64,000 nt of DNA, from positions 62,001 to 126,000 of the forward strand of contig NZ_FNIR01000006.1 in NCBI RefSeq assembly GCF_900103975.1, given 5' to 3'. This stretch comes from Klenkia soli (lineage in GTDB: Bacteria > Actinomycetota > Actinomycetes > Mycobacteriales > Geodermatophilaceae). Numbering within the stretch: the stretch's first letter is position 1; every line of letters begins with the position of its first letter. The translations under genes were made by a program, and so were the position numbers. The notes under the pieces were generated by a model that ran no database searches, was not told the origin of the DNA, and saw nothing but the letters and a program-made list of their open reading frames with translations. Shown here one piece after another: positions 34,543-42,717 of this stretch.

Positions 34543-35915
34543 CGGGCCGCGACCTCGGCGGCCAACCGGGCCATGCGCTCGTGCACCTGGTCGACCACCT
34601 CGTCGGCCCGCGGGTCGGTCAGCACGGCTCCGTCGGCGACCATCCGGCCCCCGACCCAGACCGAGCGCAGGTTGCGCAGCGAGCAGGCCAGCACGTAGGT
34701 GCCGACGGCGTCCCAGACCGGCCCGGTGTCCGGGTTGCGGGGGTCGACGACGCAGAAGTCGGCGAACCGGCCCACCCGCAGCGAGCCGACGTCGCCGTCC
34801 ACCCCGAGGGCCTCGGCGCCGCCGCGGGTGTGCATCATCAGCACGTCGGCGACGGGTGCGGCCAGCGGGTCCTTGTACTGCGCGCGGAGCATGGCGATGC
34901 CGGTGCGCATGTTGTTCCACGGGTCGGCGACGTCGGTGCACGACTGGTCGTCCAGGCCCATGCCCACCCGCATCCCGGCGGCCCGCAGCTCGGGGATCGA
35001 GGCCACCCCGCTGGCCAGGCGACCGTTGCTCATCGGCTGCCAGCTCATGCCGCAGCCCCCGGCGGCCGCCGCGGCGATGATCTCCGGGGTGGTCTGGATG
35101 AAGTGGCCGAACACCAGCTGCGGGGTGAGCGCGCCGGCGTCGGCGTACCAGGCGAACTTGGACCGCTGCAGCTCCAGCATCTCCGCGGTCTCCAGGAAGT
35201 GCGCCTGGTTGACCAGCCCGTACTCGCGCATCACCTGGACCTCGAGGGCGGCGGTGTCCGGGCTCGGTGCCCACTGCACGGCGCCGCTGACCGCGACCCC
35301 CAGCAGCAGCGACGGATCGGCGTCCGCGGCGCTCGCGACGACGTCCTGCACGTGGGCCAGCGCCTCGGACCGGGGGACCGCACCCTGGGCCAGCATCACC
35401 GAGTGCAGGCTGCGCAGGCCGGCGTCGAGCTTGGCGCGGAGCTGGGCGTCCTGGCGGGCGGTGTCGGGCAGCCGGTCGCCGAAGCTGGCGATCGTCTTGT
35501 CGAACTGCAGGCCGCCGTCGGTGAAGTCGTAGGCGGTGGTGATGCCGTTGCGCAGGAAGTCCTGGGCGCCGTGCCGGGTGGACCAGTACATGTCCTCCGG
35601 GGTCGCCGGCATGACGTAGCGCAGCATCGCCTCGATCCAGCCGTACAGCGTCTCGTCCATGCCCAGGCCGCGGCTGCCCGAGGTGAACAGGTGGCTGTGC
35701 GCGCTGACGAAGCCCGGGCCGATCAGGGTGCCGGTGGCGTCGAGCACCTCGTCGGCGTCCGCGAGCTGCTCCGGGGTCGGCGTCCCCGGCTCGACGGCGG
35801 TGAGCCGGCCGTCGGCGCCGACGGCGAACCAGCCGACGAACGGCGTCGGTCGGTCGGGGTCGACGGTGAGCAGGGTGGCGCCGTGCACGAGCAGGGTGGT
35901 CATGCTGGTGGTCAC
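34539..35915 (-). CDS. Amidohydrolase / aminohydrolase (TrzN-SsnA-like), metal site intact
   Basis: 458 residues. GTG 35915 is chosen because GGGAG lies 7 bases upstream and the codon overlaps the Rieske stop (GTGA); ATG 35903 is the alternative. Metal/catalytic residues are all present: HSH in SAHSHLF, His and Glu in QAHFLET, His in VFGHFIQT and Asp in GMGLDDQSC. A subtype III amidohydrolase acting as a deaminase or dechlorinase-like hydrolase on a heterocycle. Middle gene of the Rieske-amidohydrolase-acetamidase operon. Confidence 0.87.
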   Translation of the reverse strand: MTTSMTTLLVHGATLLTVDPDRPTPFVGWFAVGADGRLTAVEPGTPTPEQLADADEVLDATGTLIGPGFVSAHSHLFTSGSRGLGMDETLYGWIEAMLRYVMPATPEDMYWSTRHGAQDFLRNGITTAYDFTDGGLQFDKTIASFGDRLPDTARQDAQLRAKLDAGLRSLHSVMLAQGAVPRSEALAHVQDVVASAADADPSLLLGVAVSGAVQWAPSPDTAALEVQVMREYGLVNQAHFLETAEMLELQRSKFAWYADAGALTPQLVFGHFIQTTPEIIAAAAAGGCGMSWQPMSNGRLASGVASIPELRAAGMRVGMGLDDQSCTDVADPWNNMRTGIAMLRAQYKDPLAAPVADVLMMHTRGGAEALGVDGDVGSLRVGRFADFCVVDPRNPDTGPVWDAVGTYVLACSLRNLRSVWVGGRMVADGAVLTDPRADEVVDQVHERMARLAAEVAAR

Positions 35916-36994
35916 TGAGAGGCTCCCGGGGTCCACTGGCCGGTGACCAGCTCGGTGTACATGCGGCGCAGCAGCAGGCTGTTCCTGTCTGCCTTGGCGT
36001 GCGCGTTGAGGTGCTGGGCCAGCGGGAACTCGTCGGGCAACCGGTCCAGCAGGTCCTTGTCCTCGAGCTCGACCTGGTGGTCGAAGGCGCGGATGTCGGC
36101 GGCCGGGCGGTCGGCCTCGGTGTCGGTGCGCAGCACGACCTGGTGGATCACGCAGCTGCGGTCGTCGACCGGGGTGATGGCCTTGAGCATCACGTGGCCC
36201 AGTCCGTCGGGGTAGCGGATGAGCAGGTGCATGAAGAACGGCAGGTGCACCTGGCTCCAGGTGTGCCGCACGGTCGCGCCGTCCTCACCGGGCCGGCCCT
36301 CGACCGGGACGTCGGTCCACGTGACGAGCCCGTACGGCCTGCGCTCGACGTTCTGGTCGGTCAGCTCGGGGTTGTCCGGGTTGCCGAAGGAGTTCCGGTG
36401 CACGAAGGCCACGTGGCCGGGGTCGATGTTGTTCTCCACCAGGTGCATGGCGGTGCAGTCGAAGTCCCACGAGCCCTCGGGCACCCGCCGCCAGGCCGGG
36501 TCGTCCCACTCCGCGACCTCGGGGATGCCGGCCACCGGCCCGCCCTCGGCCTCGGTGGCCAGGCACACCCAGACCAGCCCGTAGCGCTCGGCGCTGGCCA
36601 CCATCGTCAGGCCGGACTTCGTGGGGTGCGGGGAGTCGGGGAACTGCGGGATCCGCTTCGTCGTCCCGTCGGCGTCCCACTCCCAGCCGTGGTAGGCGCA
36701 GACCAGGTGGCACCCGGTCACCCAGCCCATCGACAGCGGGGCGTCCCGGTGGGCGCAGCGGTCGTGCGCGACGCTCACCGGCCCGGCGGGGTCCGGGCGC
36801 CAGACGACGAGGTCGGTGCCGAGCACGCGGCGGTGCAGCGGGGCGACACCGCGGCGGCCGGGCTCGGGCTCGGTGGTGAGGTCGTCGACGGAGCAGACGA
36901 CGTACCAGAAGTGGCGGAAGACGGGGTGCTCGGAGAGCACGAGGTGGTCGGGGCCGGCGTGCCGGGTGACGCGGTTCTCCTGCAGTGCGGTCAT
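35912..36994 (-). CDS. Rieske non-haem iron oxygenase, alpha subunit (demethylase/hydroxylase type)
   Basis: 360 residues. Rieske centre: C-x-H in DRCAHRDAP and C-x2-H in LVCAYHGWEW (residues about 80-105). Mononuclear iron site in HLVENNIDPGHVAFVHRN (near 185), with the bridging Asp and two His. Length and layout match vanillate O-demethylase, caffeine N-demethylase and related oxygenases lacking a beta subunit. It would insert oxygen or oxidise a methyl group, released as formaldehyde. The reductase at 25740 is the likely electron donor. First gene of a minus-strand operon; its own promoter region is 36995-37078. Confidence 0.9.
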   Translation of the reverse strand: MTALQENRVTRHAGPDHLVLSEHPVFRHFWYVVCSVDDLTTEPEPGRRGVAPLHRRVLGTDLVVWRPDPAGPVSVAHDRCAHRDAPLSMGWVTGCHLVCAYHGWEWDADGTTKRIPQFPDSPHPTKSGLTMVASAERYGLVWVCLATEAEGGPVAGIPEVAEWDDPAWRRVPEGSWDFDCTAMHLVENNIDPGHVAFVHRNSFGNPDNPELTDQNVERRPYGLVTWTDVPVEGRPGEDGATVRHTWSQVHLPFFMHLLIRYPDGLGHVMLKAITPVDDRSCVIHQVVLRTDTEADRPAADIRAFDHQVELEDKDLLDRLPDEFPLAQHLNAHAKADRNSLLLRRMYTELVTGQWTPGASQ

Positions 36995-37014
36995 GGGTCG
37001 TCCTGGTCTCGCAC

Positions 37015-37041
37015 GGGCCGCTCGCGTGGTTCGCGCGGCCC
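37015..37041 (-). terminator. Possible hairpin between flavoprotein and Rieske genes
   Basis: Arms 37015-37021 and 37035-37041 (GGGCCGC and its complement) with further partial CGCG pairing inside. It lies 38 bases after the flavoprotein stop on the minus strand and 21 bases before the Rieske start, so it could terminate the upstream transcript. Confidence 0.35.
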
Positions 37042-37078
37042 CGCGGTCACGCTGCCCTCCGCGGGTTGCGGCACCGTT

Positions 37079-38632
37079 TCAGGCCCGTTGCACGCCCGCG
37101 AGGACGACGGCCGCGGCGTTCCGACCCGAGGCGCCCCACACGCCGGCGCCGGGGAAGGTGCCGGCGCCGGTGAGGTACAGCCCGCGGACCGGGGTCGCGT
37201 ACCGGGTGAGCTCGCGGTCCCGGCCGACCAGCGCGGCCAGCGGACCGCCGGAGAAGGACGGCGCCCACCCCCGCGGCATGCCGAGGTCGCGCTCGTAGTC
37301 CTCGGGGGTGACCACCCGCCACCGCCGGATGCCCGCGGCGAACCCGGGACCCACCTGGGCGGCGAGCAGGTCCAGCCACCGCTGCGGTTCCGCCGAGGAC
37401 GCCCAGCCGCCCGGCACGGCGTACGGGGTCCAGAGCACCTCGAGGGACAGCAGGTGGTCCGCGCCCACGCGCATCGTCGGGTCCAGCACCGACGGGGTGT
37501 TGACCAGAGCCATCGGGCGGGCCGCGACGGTCCCGGCGCCGTGTGCGGCCTCGATCGAGGTCAGGGACGGCGCGAGCGTCGTCGTCGGCACGTGGCCGTC
37601 GAACGGGCCGACCCGGTCCTGCAGGCGGGCGACCTGCGGGAGCACCGGCAGGGTGCCCATCACGGCGTCGAGCTTGGACTCGTAGCCGTCGGGCTGCGGC
37701 CGGCCGGTCCACCGGGCGACCATCGCCTCGGCACCGGACGGCGGGTGCGGGCCCAGCCAGTCGACGACGGTGGTGCGCGGGTCGACCGAGCTGACGACGA
37801 CGTCGGCGCGGACCTCCTCCCCGGTGTCCAGCAGCACCCCGCGGACGGCTGGCCCCTCCACGAGCACGCGGGCGACCCGCGCGCCGGTGCGGACGACGCC
37901 ACCCGCAGACTCCAGCGCCCCGCGCAGGGCCGTCGGCAGCGCGCCGGACCCGCCGACCGGGCGGCCGATCCCGACCAGGTGCCGCATCGCGATCCCGGTC
38001 GCGCCCAGCCCGGTGCCCGGGGTGGACGGCGCGACGCCCCAGACAGCGGGGCCGGTGGTGAACGCACCGGCCACCAGGAACTCGTCGGTGAGGTACCGGC
38101 CCAGCACGTCGGCGACGCTGCGGCGGGACCAGTCCAGCAACCGGGGGAGCGCGAGCGCCTTGCGGTCGGCGAGCTTCCGCAGCACCCGGCCGGGGGTGGG
38201 CGGGGTCGAGGTGAGCTCGACCAGCAGCCGGGCCACCGGGGTGGCGTCGGCCAGGTAGCGGCGGTACCCGGCGACCTGGGTGGGGTGGGTGACCGCGAGG
38301 GCGTCGAGGGTGCGCTCGGTGTCGCGGAACTGCACGAACGCCGGGCCCGCCGCGTCGTCCCAGCTCACGTGCAGCGCCTGCGGGTCGACGTCCAGGTAGC
38401 GCAGGCCGTGCGCGGCCAGGTCCAGCTCGTCGGCGATGGTCGTCGTCCGGACCATCGTGTGGTCGCAGTTGCAGATGTTGACCCGGGCGCCGTCCAGCGC
38501 GTCGACGGTGGCGGCGCAGCCGCCGGTGTCCGGGCCGGCCTCCAGCACGGTGACGTCGAGCCCGGCCCGGGCCAGGTACGCCGCGCAGACCAGCCCGTTG
38601 TGCCCGCCCCCGACCACCACCACCGTCGTCAT
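37079..38632 (-). CDS. Phytoene-desaturase-like FAD-dependent oxidoreductase
   Basis: 517 residues from ATG 38632, overlapping the upstream amidohydrolase stop (ATGA). Dinucleotide-binding VVVVGGGHNGLVCAAYLARAG at the N-terminus, a CAATVDAL GG-doublet region (VLEAGPDTGGCAA), and the C-terminal FAD motif RGLYLTGAGTFPGAGVWGASGRNAA. This is the carotenoid-desaturase/amine-oxidase superfamily, but no carotenoid genes are near; in this setting an oxidative step on a heterocyclic or amine intermediate is likelier. Several similar proteins occur in natural-product and catabolic clusters. Substrate unknown. Confidence 0.85.
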   Translation of the reverse strand: MTTVVVVGGGHNGLVCAAYLARAGLDVTVLEAGPDTGGCAATVDALDGARVNICNCDHTMVRTTTIADELDLAAHGLRYLDVDPQALHVSWDDAAGPAFVQFRDTERTLDALAVTHPTQVAGYRRYLADATPVARLLVELTSTPPTPGRVLRKLADRKALALPRLLDWSRRSVADVLGRYLTDEFLVAGAFTTGPAVWGVAPSTPGTGLGATGIAMRHLVGIGRPVGGSGALPTALRGALESAGGVVRTGARVARVLVEGPAVRGVLLDTGEEVRADVVVSSVDPRTTVVDWLGPHPPSGAEAMVARWTGRPQPDGYESKLDAVMGTLPVLPQVARLQDRVGPFDGHVPTTTLAPSLTSIEAAHGAGTVAARPMALVNTPSVLDPTMRVGADHLLSLEVLWTPYAVPGGWASSAEPQRWLDLLAAQVGPGFAAGIRRWRVVTPEDYERDLGMPRGWAPSFSGGPLAALVGRDRELTRYATPVRGLYLTGAGTFPGAGVWGASGRNAAAVVLAGVQRA

Positions 38633-39909
38633 GAGCGGGCCGCGAGGAGGGTGGTGAGCTCGCGGACGACGTCGGACTCCTCGCGGGTGACCAGCCGGCC
38701 GTCGCGGACCACCACCCGGCCGCCCACCACCACGTGCTTCGGGCGGCGCCCGGGCGAGGCCCAGAGCAGCCCGGCGACCGGGTCGGCGACCCCGGTGTCG
38801 GCCACCCCGGTGACGTCCCAGCAGACCAGGTCGGCGCGGGCGCCGGGCGCGATGCGGCCCAGATCGGGCCGGCCCAGCCCGTCCGCCGAACCCGTGGTCG
38901 CCCAGCCGAGCACCTCGCACGCGCTCACCGGCCGGCCGACCAGCGGGGCGACCTGCATGGCCAGCCGGGCGTCGGCCAGCAGGTGCCCGGCGTCGTTGGA
39001 CCCCCCGCCGCTGGTGCCCAGCCCGACGGTGACCCCGGCGTCGGCCAGGGCGGCCACCGGCGCGATGCCCCAGCCCATCGGCAGGTCGCAGCCGGGCGCG
39101 TGGGTGGCGGTGACCCCGGAGCCGGCGACCAGCTCGAGCTCGGCCGGGGTGAGGTCGCACAGGTGGGCCAGCGTGACGTCGGGGGCCAGCCAACCCCACT
39201 CGTCGAGCAGGTCCAGCGGCCGCCGTCCGTACTTCTCGACGGCGATCGCGACGTCGACCTGCTCGTTGGCCTGGGTGCGCCGGCGCAGGCCGCGGGCCGC
39301 GGCCACCTCGGCCATCAGCCGGAAGGTGTCGGGGGAGTCGGAGTGCACCCCGGCCGGGCCGACGGCGACCTGGACGACGCCGTCGTCGGACACCCCGCCG
39401 TGCGGCACCAGGGCCGCGGCGATCGCGTCGGCCGAGGCGGCGGCGGTCTCGGCGTCGTCCCGGGCGCTGCCGCGGACGAACGCCACCCGGGCACCCAGCT
39501 CCCGGGCGGCCGCCGCGGTGGCCGAGGCGATGCCCACCCCGCCGTCGGTCAGCGCGGGCCAGGTCAGGTGGTGGTCGGCGACGGTGGTGACCCCGCACAG
39601 CAGCGCCTCGGCCAGCCCGGCCGAGGCAGCGGCGTGCGCCAGCTCGGCGTCCACCCCGACCGCGGTGTAGGCCGCGGCCATGGTCGGCAGCCACTGCGCC
39701 ATCGGCACGCCGCGGGTCGCGGGCAGCGTGCGGAACGCGGTCTGCAGCAGGTGGTGGTGGGCGTTGACCAGGCCCGGGGTGACGACGCAGCCGGTCGCGT
39801 CGAGCACCTCGGCGCCGGACGCCGGCCCGAACCTGCCGTCGTCCCCGCAGGTGATGTCCCCGGCACCGTCCCCGCCCAGCACGGCCACGGCGCCTCGCAC
39901 GGTCAGCAT
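38629..39909 (-). CDS. 8-oxoguanine-deaminase/SsnA-like amidohydrolase with altered metal ligands
   Basis: 426 residues from ATG 39909 (a GTG at 39918 is possible). The N-terminal HHH in NAHHHLLQTAFR is normal and the segment LAHLCDLTPAE supplies one His, but where relatives have a T-H-L-A-E motif this protein has RTQANE (His to Gln), and where they have G-L-G-V-D-G it has GLGTSGGGSND (Asp to Ser). Both residues normally bind the metal or activate water. So the protein is either inactive or works with a changed site. It is the first gene of a two-gene operon with the flavoprotein and is divergent from the creatininase operon. Confidence 0.83.
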   Translation of the reverse strand: MLTVRGAVAVLGGDGAGDITCGDDGRFGPASGAEVLDATGCVVTPGLVNAHHHLLQTAFRTLPATRGVPMAQWLPTMAAAYTAVGVDAELAHAAASAGLAEALLCGVTTVADHHLTWPALTDGGVGIASATAAAARELGARVAFVRGSARDDAETAAASADAIAAALVPHGGVSDDGVVQVAVGPAGVHSDSPDTFRLMAEVAAARGLRRRTQANEQVDVAIAVEKYGRRPLDLLDEWGWLAPDVTLAHLCDLTPAELELVAGSGVTATHAPGCDLPMGWGIAPVAALADAGVTVGLGTSGGGSNDAGHLLADARLAMQVAPLVGRPVSACEVLGWATTGSADGLGRPDLGRIAPGARADLVCWDVTGVADTGVADPVAGLLWASPGRRPKHVVVGGRVVVRDGRLVTREESDVVRELTTLLAARS

Positions 39910-39989
39910 GCGCAGCACCCTGGCAGCCCCGTGTTCCGCGCAGGTGACGGCTGGAACGCCGCCGACACCCGGCCGCAATCACCCGGCCC

Positions 39990-39995
39990 TAGCGT
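39990..39995 (+). promoter_or_regulatory. Candidate -10 TAGCGT for leaderless creatininase operon transcript
   Basis: TAGCGT fits TANNNT and ends 7 bases before the GTG at 40003, so transcription would start at the initiation codon. No ribosome-binding site is present, in agreement. An identical hexamer precedes the amidase GTG at 62876. Confidence 0.45.
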
Positions 39996-40002
39996 CCCCG
40001 GC

Positions 40003-40782
40003 GTGACCGTCCGACTGCTCACCGAGCTCTCCGCCCCCGCCATCGCCGACGCGCTCGGCCCGGACTCGGTGCTGGTGCTGCCGACCGGGGCCATCGAGCA
40101 GCACGGTCCGCACCTGCCGGTCGCGACCGACCTGATCACCGCCCAGAGCATGGCCGAGCTGGCCGTCGCCGAGTTCGGCGAGGAGCTGGACCTCTGGCTG
40201 CTGCCGCCGCTGGCCTACACCAAGAGCAACGAGCACCACTGGAGCTGCGGCACCTTCTGGCTCTCGGCGCAGACCATGCTGAGCGTGCTGCACGACCTGG
40301 GTGCCTCGATGGTCAAGACGCCGGCCCGCCGGTTGGCCTTCCTCAACGGGCACGGCGGCAACTCCGCGCTGCTCCAGGTCGCCGCCCGCGACCTGCGCAT
40401 CGCCCACGGCCTGCGCACCTTCACCCTGCACCCCTCGCTGCCGGCCGACCACGGCGGGAAGAGCCCGGAGAGCGAGCTGGGCCTGGGCATCCACGGCGGC
40501 CACGAGGAGACGTCGCTGATGCTGCACCTGCGCCCCGAGCTGGTGGACATGGAGAAGGCCCAGCGCTGGGTGCCCGAGCAGCTCACCGAGTACCGGCACG
40601 TGCGGTTCGGCGGGTCGGTGAGCTTCGGCTGGACCTCGGACGACTTCGGGCCCGACGGCGTGATCGGCGACGCGAGCACCGCCACCGCCGAGCACGGCAA
40701 GGAGAAGGTCGAGGCGATGCTGGCCTACCTCGGGGAGGCGTTCGCCGAGGTCGCCGCCTTCGACCCCGGCCCCCGCGCGTGA
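40003..40782 (+). CDS. Creatininase (creatinine amidohydrolase) family protein
   Basis: 259 residues, GTG 40003. Metal ligands of the family: Glu and His in TGAIEQHGPHLPVATD with the Asp at its end, His in LNGHGGNSAL near 113 and Glu in HGGHEETSLML near 170. Family members hydrolyse cyclic amides such as creatinine, or act in mycofactocin maturation (MftE) and riboflavin-linked pathways. No mycofactocin genes are near, so a ring-opening or amide-hydrolysing step is favoured. First of five tightly packed genes (40003-44309). Confidence 0.88.
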   Translation: MTVRLLTELSAPAIADALGPDSVLVLPTGAIEQHGPHLPVATDLITAQSMAELAVAEFGEELDLWLLPPLAYTKSNEHHWSCGTFWLSAQTMLSVLHDLGASMVKTPARRLAFLNGHGGNSALLQVAARDLRIAHGLRTFTLHPSLPADHGGKSPESELGLGIHGGHEETSLMLHLRPELVDMEKAQRWVPEQLTEYRHVRFGGSVSFGWTSDDFGPDGVIGDASTATAEHGKEKVEAMLAYLGEAFAEVAAFDPGPRA

Positions 40783-41534
40783 GGCTGGCCGGCAAGCGGG
40801 TCGTCGTCACCGGGGGTGCCCGGGGGATCGGCGCGGCGATGGTCCGCACCTTCGCCGCCGAGGGCGCCGTCGTCGCGGTGCTCGACCGGCTCGCCGACGA
40901 GGCCGGGAAGCTGGCCGCCGAGGTCGGCGGGCACGCGGTCGAGGTCGACCTGGCCGACGTCGTTGCCACCCGGGCGGCGACGTCGACGGCCATCGACGCC
41001 CTGGGCGGGGTCGACGTGCTGGTCAACAACGCCGGCATCCTCCGGTTCGCCTCGCTGCTGGACCTCGAACCGCACGAGTGGGACGAGGTCTTCGCGGTCA
41101 ACGTGCGCGCGATGCTGGTGACCACCCAGGTCGCCGCGACGGCGATGGCGGCCGAGCGGGCACCGGCGCACCCGGGGGACGTCGTCGGCAAGATCGTCAA
41201 CACCGCCTCGATGGGCGGCAAGGCCGGCGGGGCCGGGCAGGCGCACTACGCGGCGTCCAAGGCCGCGGTCATCGGCCTCACCCGGGCCACCGCCGAGGAG
41301 CTCGGCCCGCTGGGCATCACCGCGACCTGCCTGTGCCCGGGGTACGTGCTCACCGAGATGGGCGCCGGCACCCGCACGCCTGCGGACGTCGCCCGGTGGG
41401 CCACGAAGTCGCCGCTGGGCCGGCTCGGGGAACCGGAGGACGTCGCCCGGGTCGCGCTGTTCCTGGCGTCGTCGGACTCGGACTACCTGACCGGCGACGC
41501 GCTCAACGTGGCCGGCGGGATGGTGACCCACTGA
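40779..41534 (+). CDS. Short-chain dehydrogenase/reductase
   Basis: 251 residues; GTG 40779 overlaps the creatininase stop. Classical SDR: TGGARGIGAAM nucleotide site, NNAGIL near 85, active-site Ser in NTASMGGKAGG, YAASK (Tyr, Lys) near 155 and a C-terminal GGMVTH. NAD(P)-dependent oxidation of an alcohol or reduction of a ketone. Its position between a creatininase homologue and a cysteine hydrolase suggests it handles an intermediate of the same pathway; substrate unknown. Confidence 0.92.
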   Translation: MRLAGKRVVVTGGARGIGAAMVRTFAAEGAVVAVLDRLADEAGKLAAEVGGHAVEVDLADVVATRAATSTAIDALGGVDVLVNNAGILRFASLLDLEPHEWDEVFAVNVRAMLVTTQVAATAMAAERAPAHPGDVVGKIVNTASMGGKAGGAGQAHYAASKAAVIGLTRATAEELGPLGITATCLCPGYVLTEMGAGTRTPADVARWATKSPLGRLGEPEDVARVALFLASSDSDYLTGDALNVAGGMVTH

Positions 41535-42271
41535 CCCGCAACGACTGGACCCTGTCCCGCGACGCCGTCGACCTGCGCCGGCCGGTCCTCGAACCGCGGC
41601 CGGTCGATGTGGGCGCGCTGCCGCAGCGGCTGACCCTGGACCTGGCCCGCACCGCCCTGGTCGCGGTCGACCTGCAGAACGACTTCTGCCACCCCGAGGG
41701 CTGGCTGGCCTCGATCGGGGTCGACGTGTCCGGGGCGGCCGGGCCGATCGGTGCCCTGGCCACCGCGCTGCCCCCGCTGCGCGCAGCCGGCGTCCCCGTC
41801 GTGTGGGTGAACTGGGGCAACCGGCCCGACCGGGCCAACCTCCCACCCGGCGTCCGGCACGTCTACGACCCCGACGGCGCCTCGACCGGCATCGGCGACC
41901 CGCTGCCCGGTGGCTCGCGCGTGCTGGAGCTCGGCTCCTGGTCGGCCGGGCTGGTCGACGAGCTGGTCCCCGAGCCCGGTGACCTGCAGGTCGCCAAGTA
42001 CCGGATGAGCGGGTTCCCCGACACCCCGCTGGACTCCGTGCTGCGCAACCTGCGGGTGGACACCCTGCTGTTCGCCGGCGTCAACACCGACCAGTGCGTG
42101 CTGGCCACGCTGGTGGACGCCGCGAACCTGGGCTACGACGTCGTCCTCGTGGAGGACCTCTGCGGCACGACGTCCCCCGACTTCTGCACCGCCGCGACCC
42201 TCTACAACGTGCGGCAGTGCTTCGGCTTCACCACCACCTCGGCCGAGCTGCTCGCCGGCCTGCACCCGTAG
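41531..42271 (+). CDS. Isochorismatase-family cysteine hydrolase; probable CTG start
   Basis: 246 residues. The catalytic triad is visible: Asp in VAVDLQNDFC, Lys in VAKYRMSGF and Cys in AGVNTDQCVLATL. The NWGNRPDRANLPP and YRMSGFPDTPLDSVLRNL segments mark the subgroup that includes ureidoacrylate- and biuret-hydrolase-like amidases. The family's conserved N-terminus (W-x8-DLRRP) begins two codons after position 41534, and no ATG, GTG or TTG lies before it in frame back to the stop; the only fitting initiator is CTG 41531, overlapping the SDR stop (CTGA). The first GTG, at codon 26 or so, would delete this region. Confidence 0.83.
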   Translation: MTRNDWTLSRDAVDLRRPVLEPRPVDVGALPQRLTLDLARTALVAVDLQNDFCHPEGWLASIGVDVSGAAGPIGALATALPPLRAAGVPVVWVNWGNRPDRANLPPGVRHVYDPDGASTGIGDPLPGGSRVLELGSWSAGLVDELVPEPGDLQVAKYRMSGFPDTPLDSVLRNLRVDTLLFAGVNTDQCVLATLVDAANLGYDVVLVEDLCGTTSPDFCTAATLYNVRQCFGFTTTSAELLAGLHP

Positions 42272-42279
42272 GAGACCCC

Positions 42280-42717
42280 GTGGCCCTCGCCCCCGTCGTC
42301 AAGTCCCTGGCGGACATCACCCCGCACTACATCGGCGAGAACCGGTCCGTGCGGCTGGCCGTGCTCTCCGGTCCCGCCGACGGCTCCGGCACGACCGTCG
42401 TCCTGGAGATCTGGGAGCCCGGCGGTTCGCAGCCGGACAACTCGCACGAGGCCTCCACCGAGACCTTCGTGGTGCTGCGCGGCACGGCGCGGGCGCACAG
42501 CGACCAGCACGTGGCCGACCTGGGCCCGGGCGACGTCATCGTCCTGCCGGCCACCTCGGTGCACCACATCGTCAACACGTCGGAGTCCGAGCGGCTCTAC
42601 ACGATCACCGTGATGGAGAACGACGGCGGTTTCGCCGACCTGATCCTGACCGGCCCCGAGGCCTTCCTGGACGCCGCGGACGCCGCGGTGCTCGGCGCCG
42701 TCCTGACCCCGGCGTGA
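42280..42717 (+). CDS. Cupin-domain protein
   Basis: 145 residues from GTG 42280, GGAG five bases upstream. A single cupin barrel with SHEASTETFVVLRGTARAH (His, Glu, Glu of motif 1) and the second motif PGDVIVLPATSVHHIVN. Possibly a metal-dependent isomerase, dioxygenase or binding protein; no specific function can be assigned. It lies 8 bases after the cysteine hydrolase and overlaps the amidase start by 4 bases, so it belongs to the same transcript. Confidence 0.85.
   Translation: MALAPVVKSLADITPHYIGENRSVRLAVLSGPADGSGTTVVLEIWEPGGSQPDNSHEASTETFVVLRGTARAHSDQHVADLGPGDVIVLPATSVHHIVNTSESERLYTITVMENDGGFADLILTGPEAFLDAADAAVLGAVLTPA

Noticed and set aside
37079-38632. Carotenoid biosynthesis gene (phytoene desaturase)
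   Set aside because: No phytoene synthase, cyclase or other carotenoid gene nearby; coupled to an amidohydrolase, so only the superfamily is assigned.
35999-39670. 1223-codon plus-strand open frame, the longest in the window
   Set aside because: Entirely antisense to the Rieske, flavoprotein and amidohydrolase genes; low-complexity Gly/Arg/Val/His/Gln sequence with no conserved motif.
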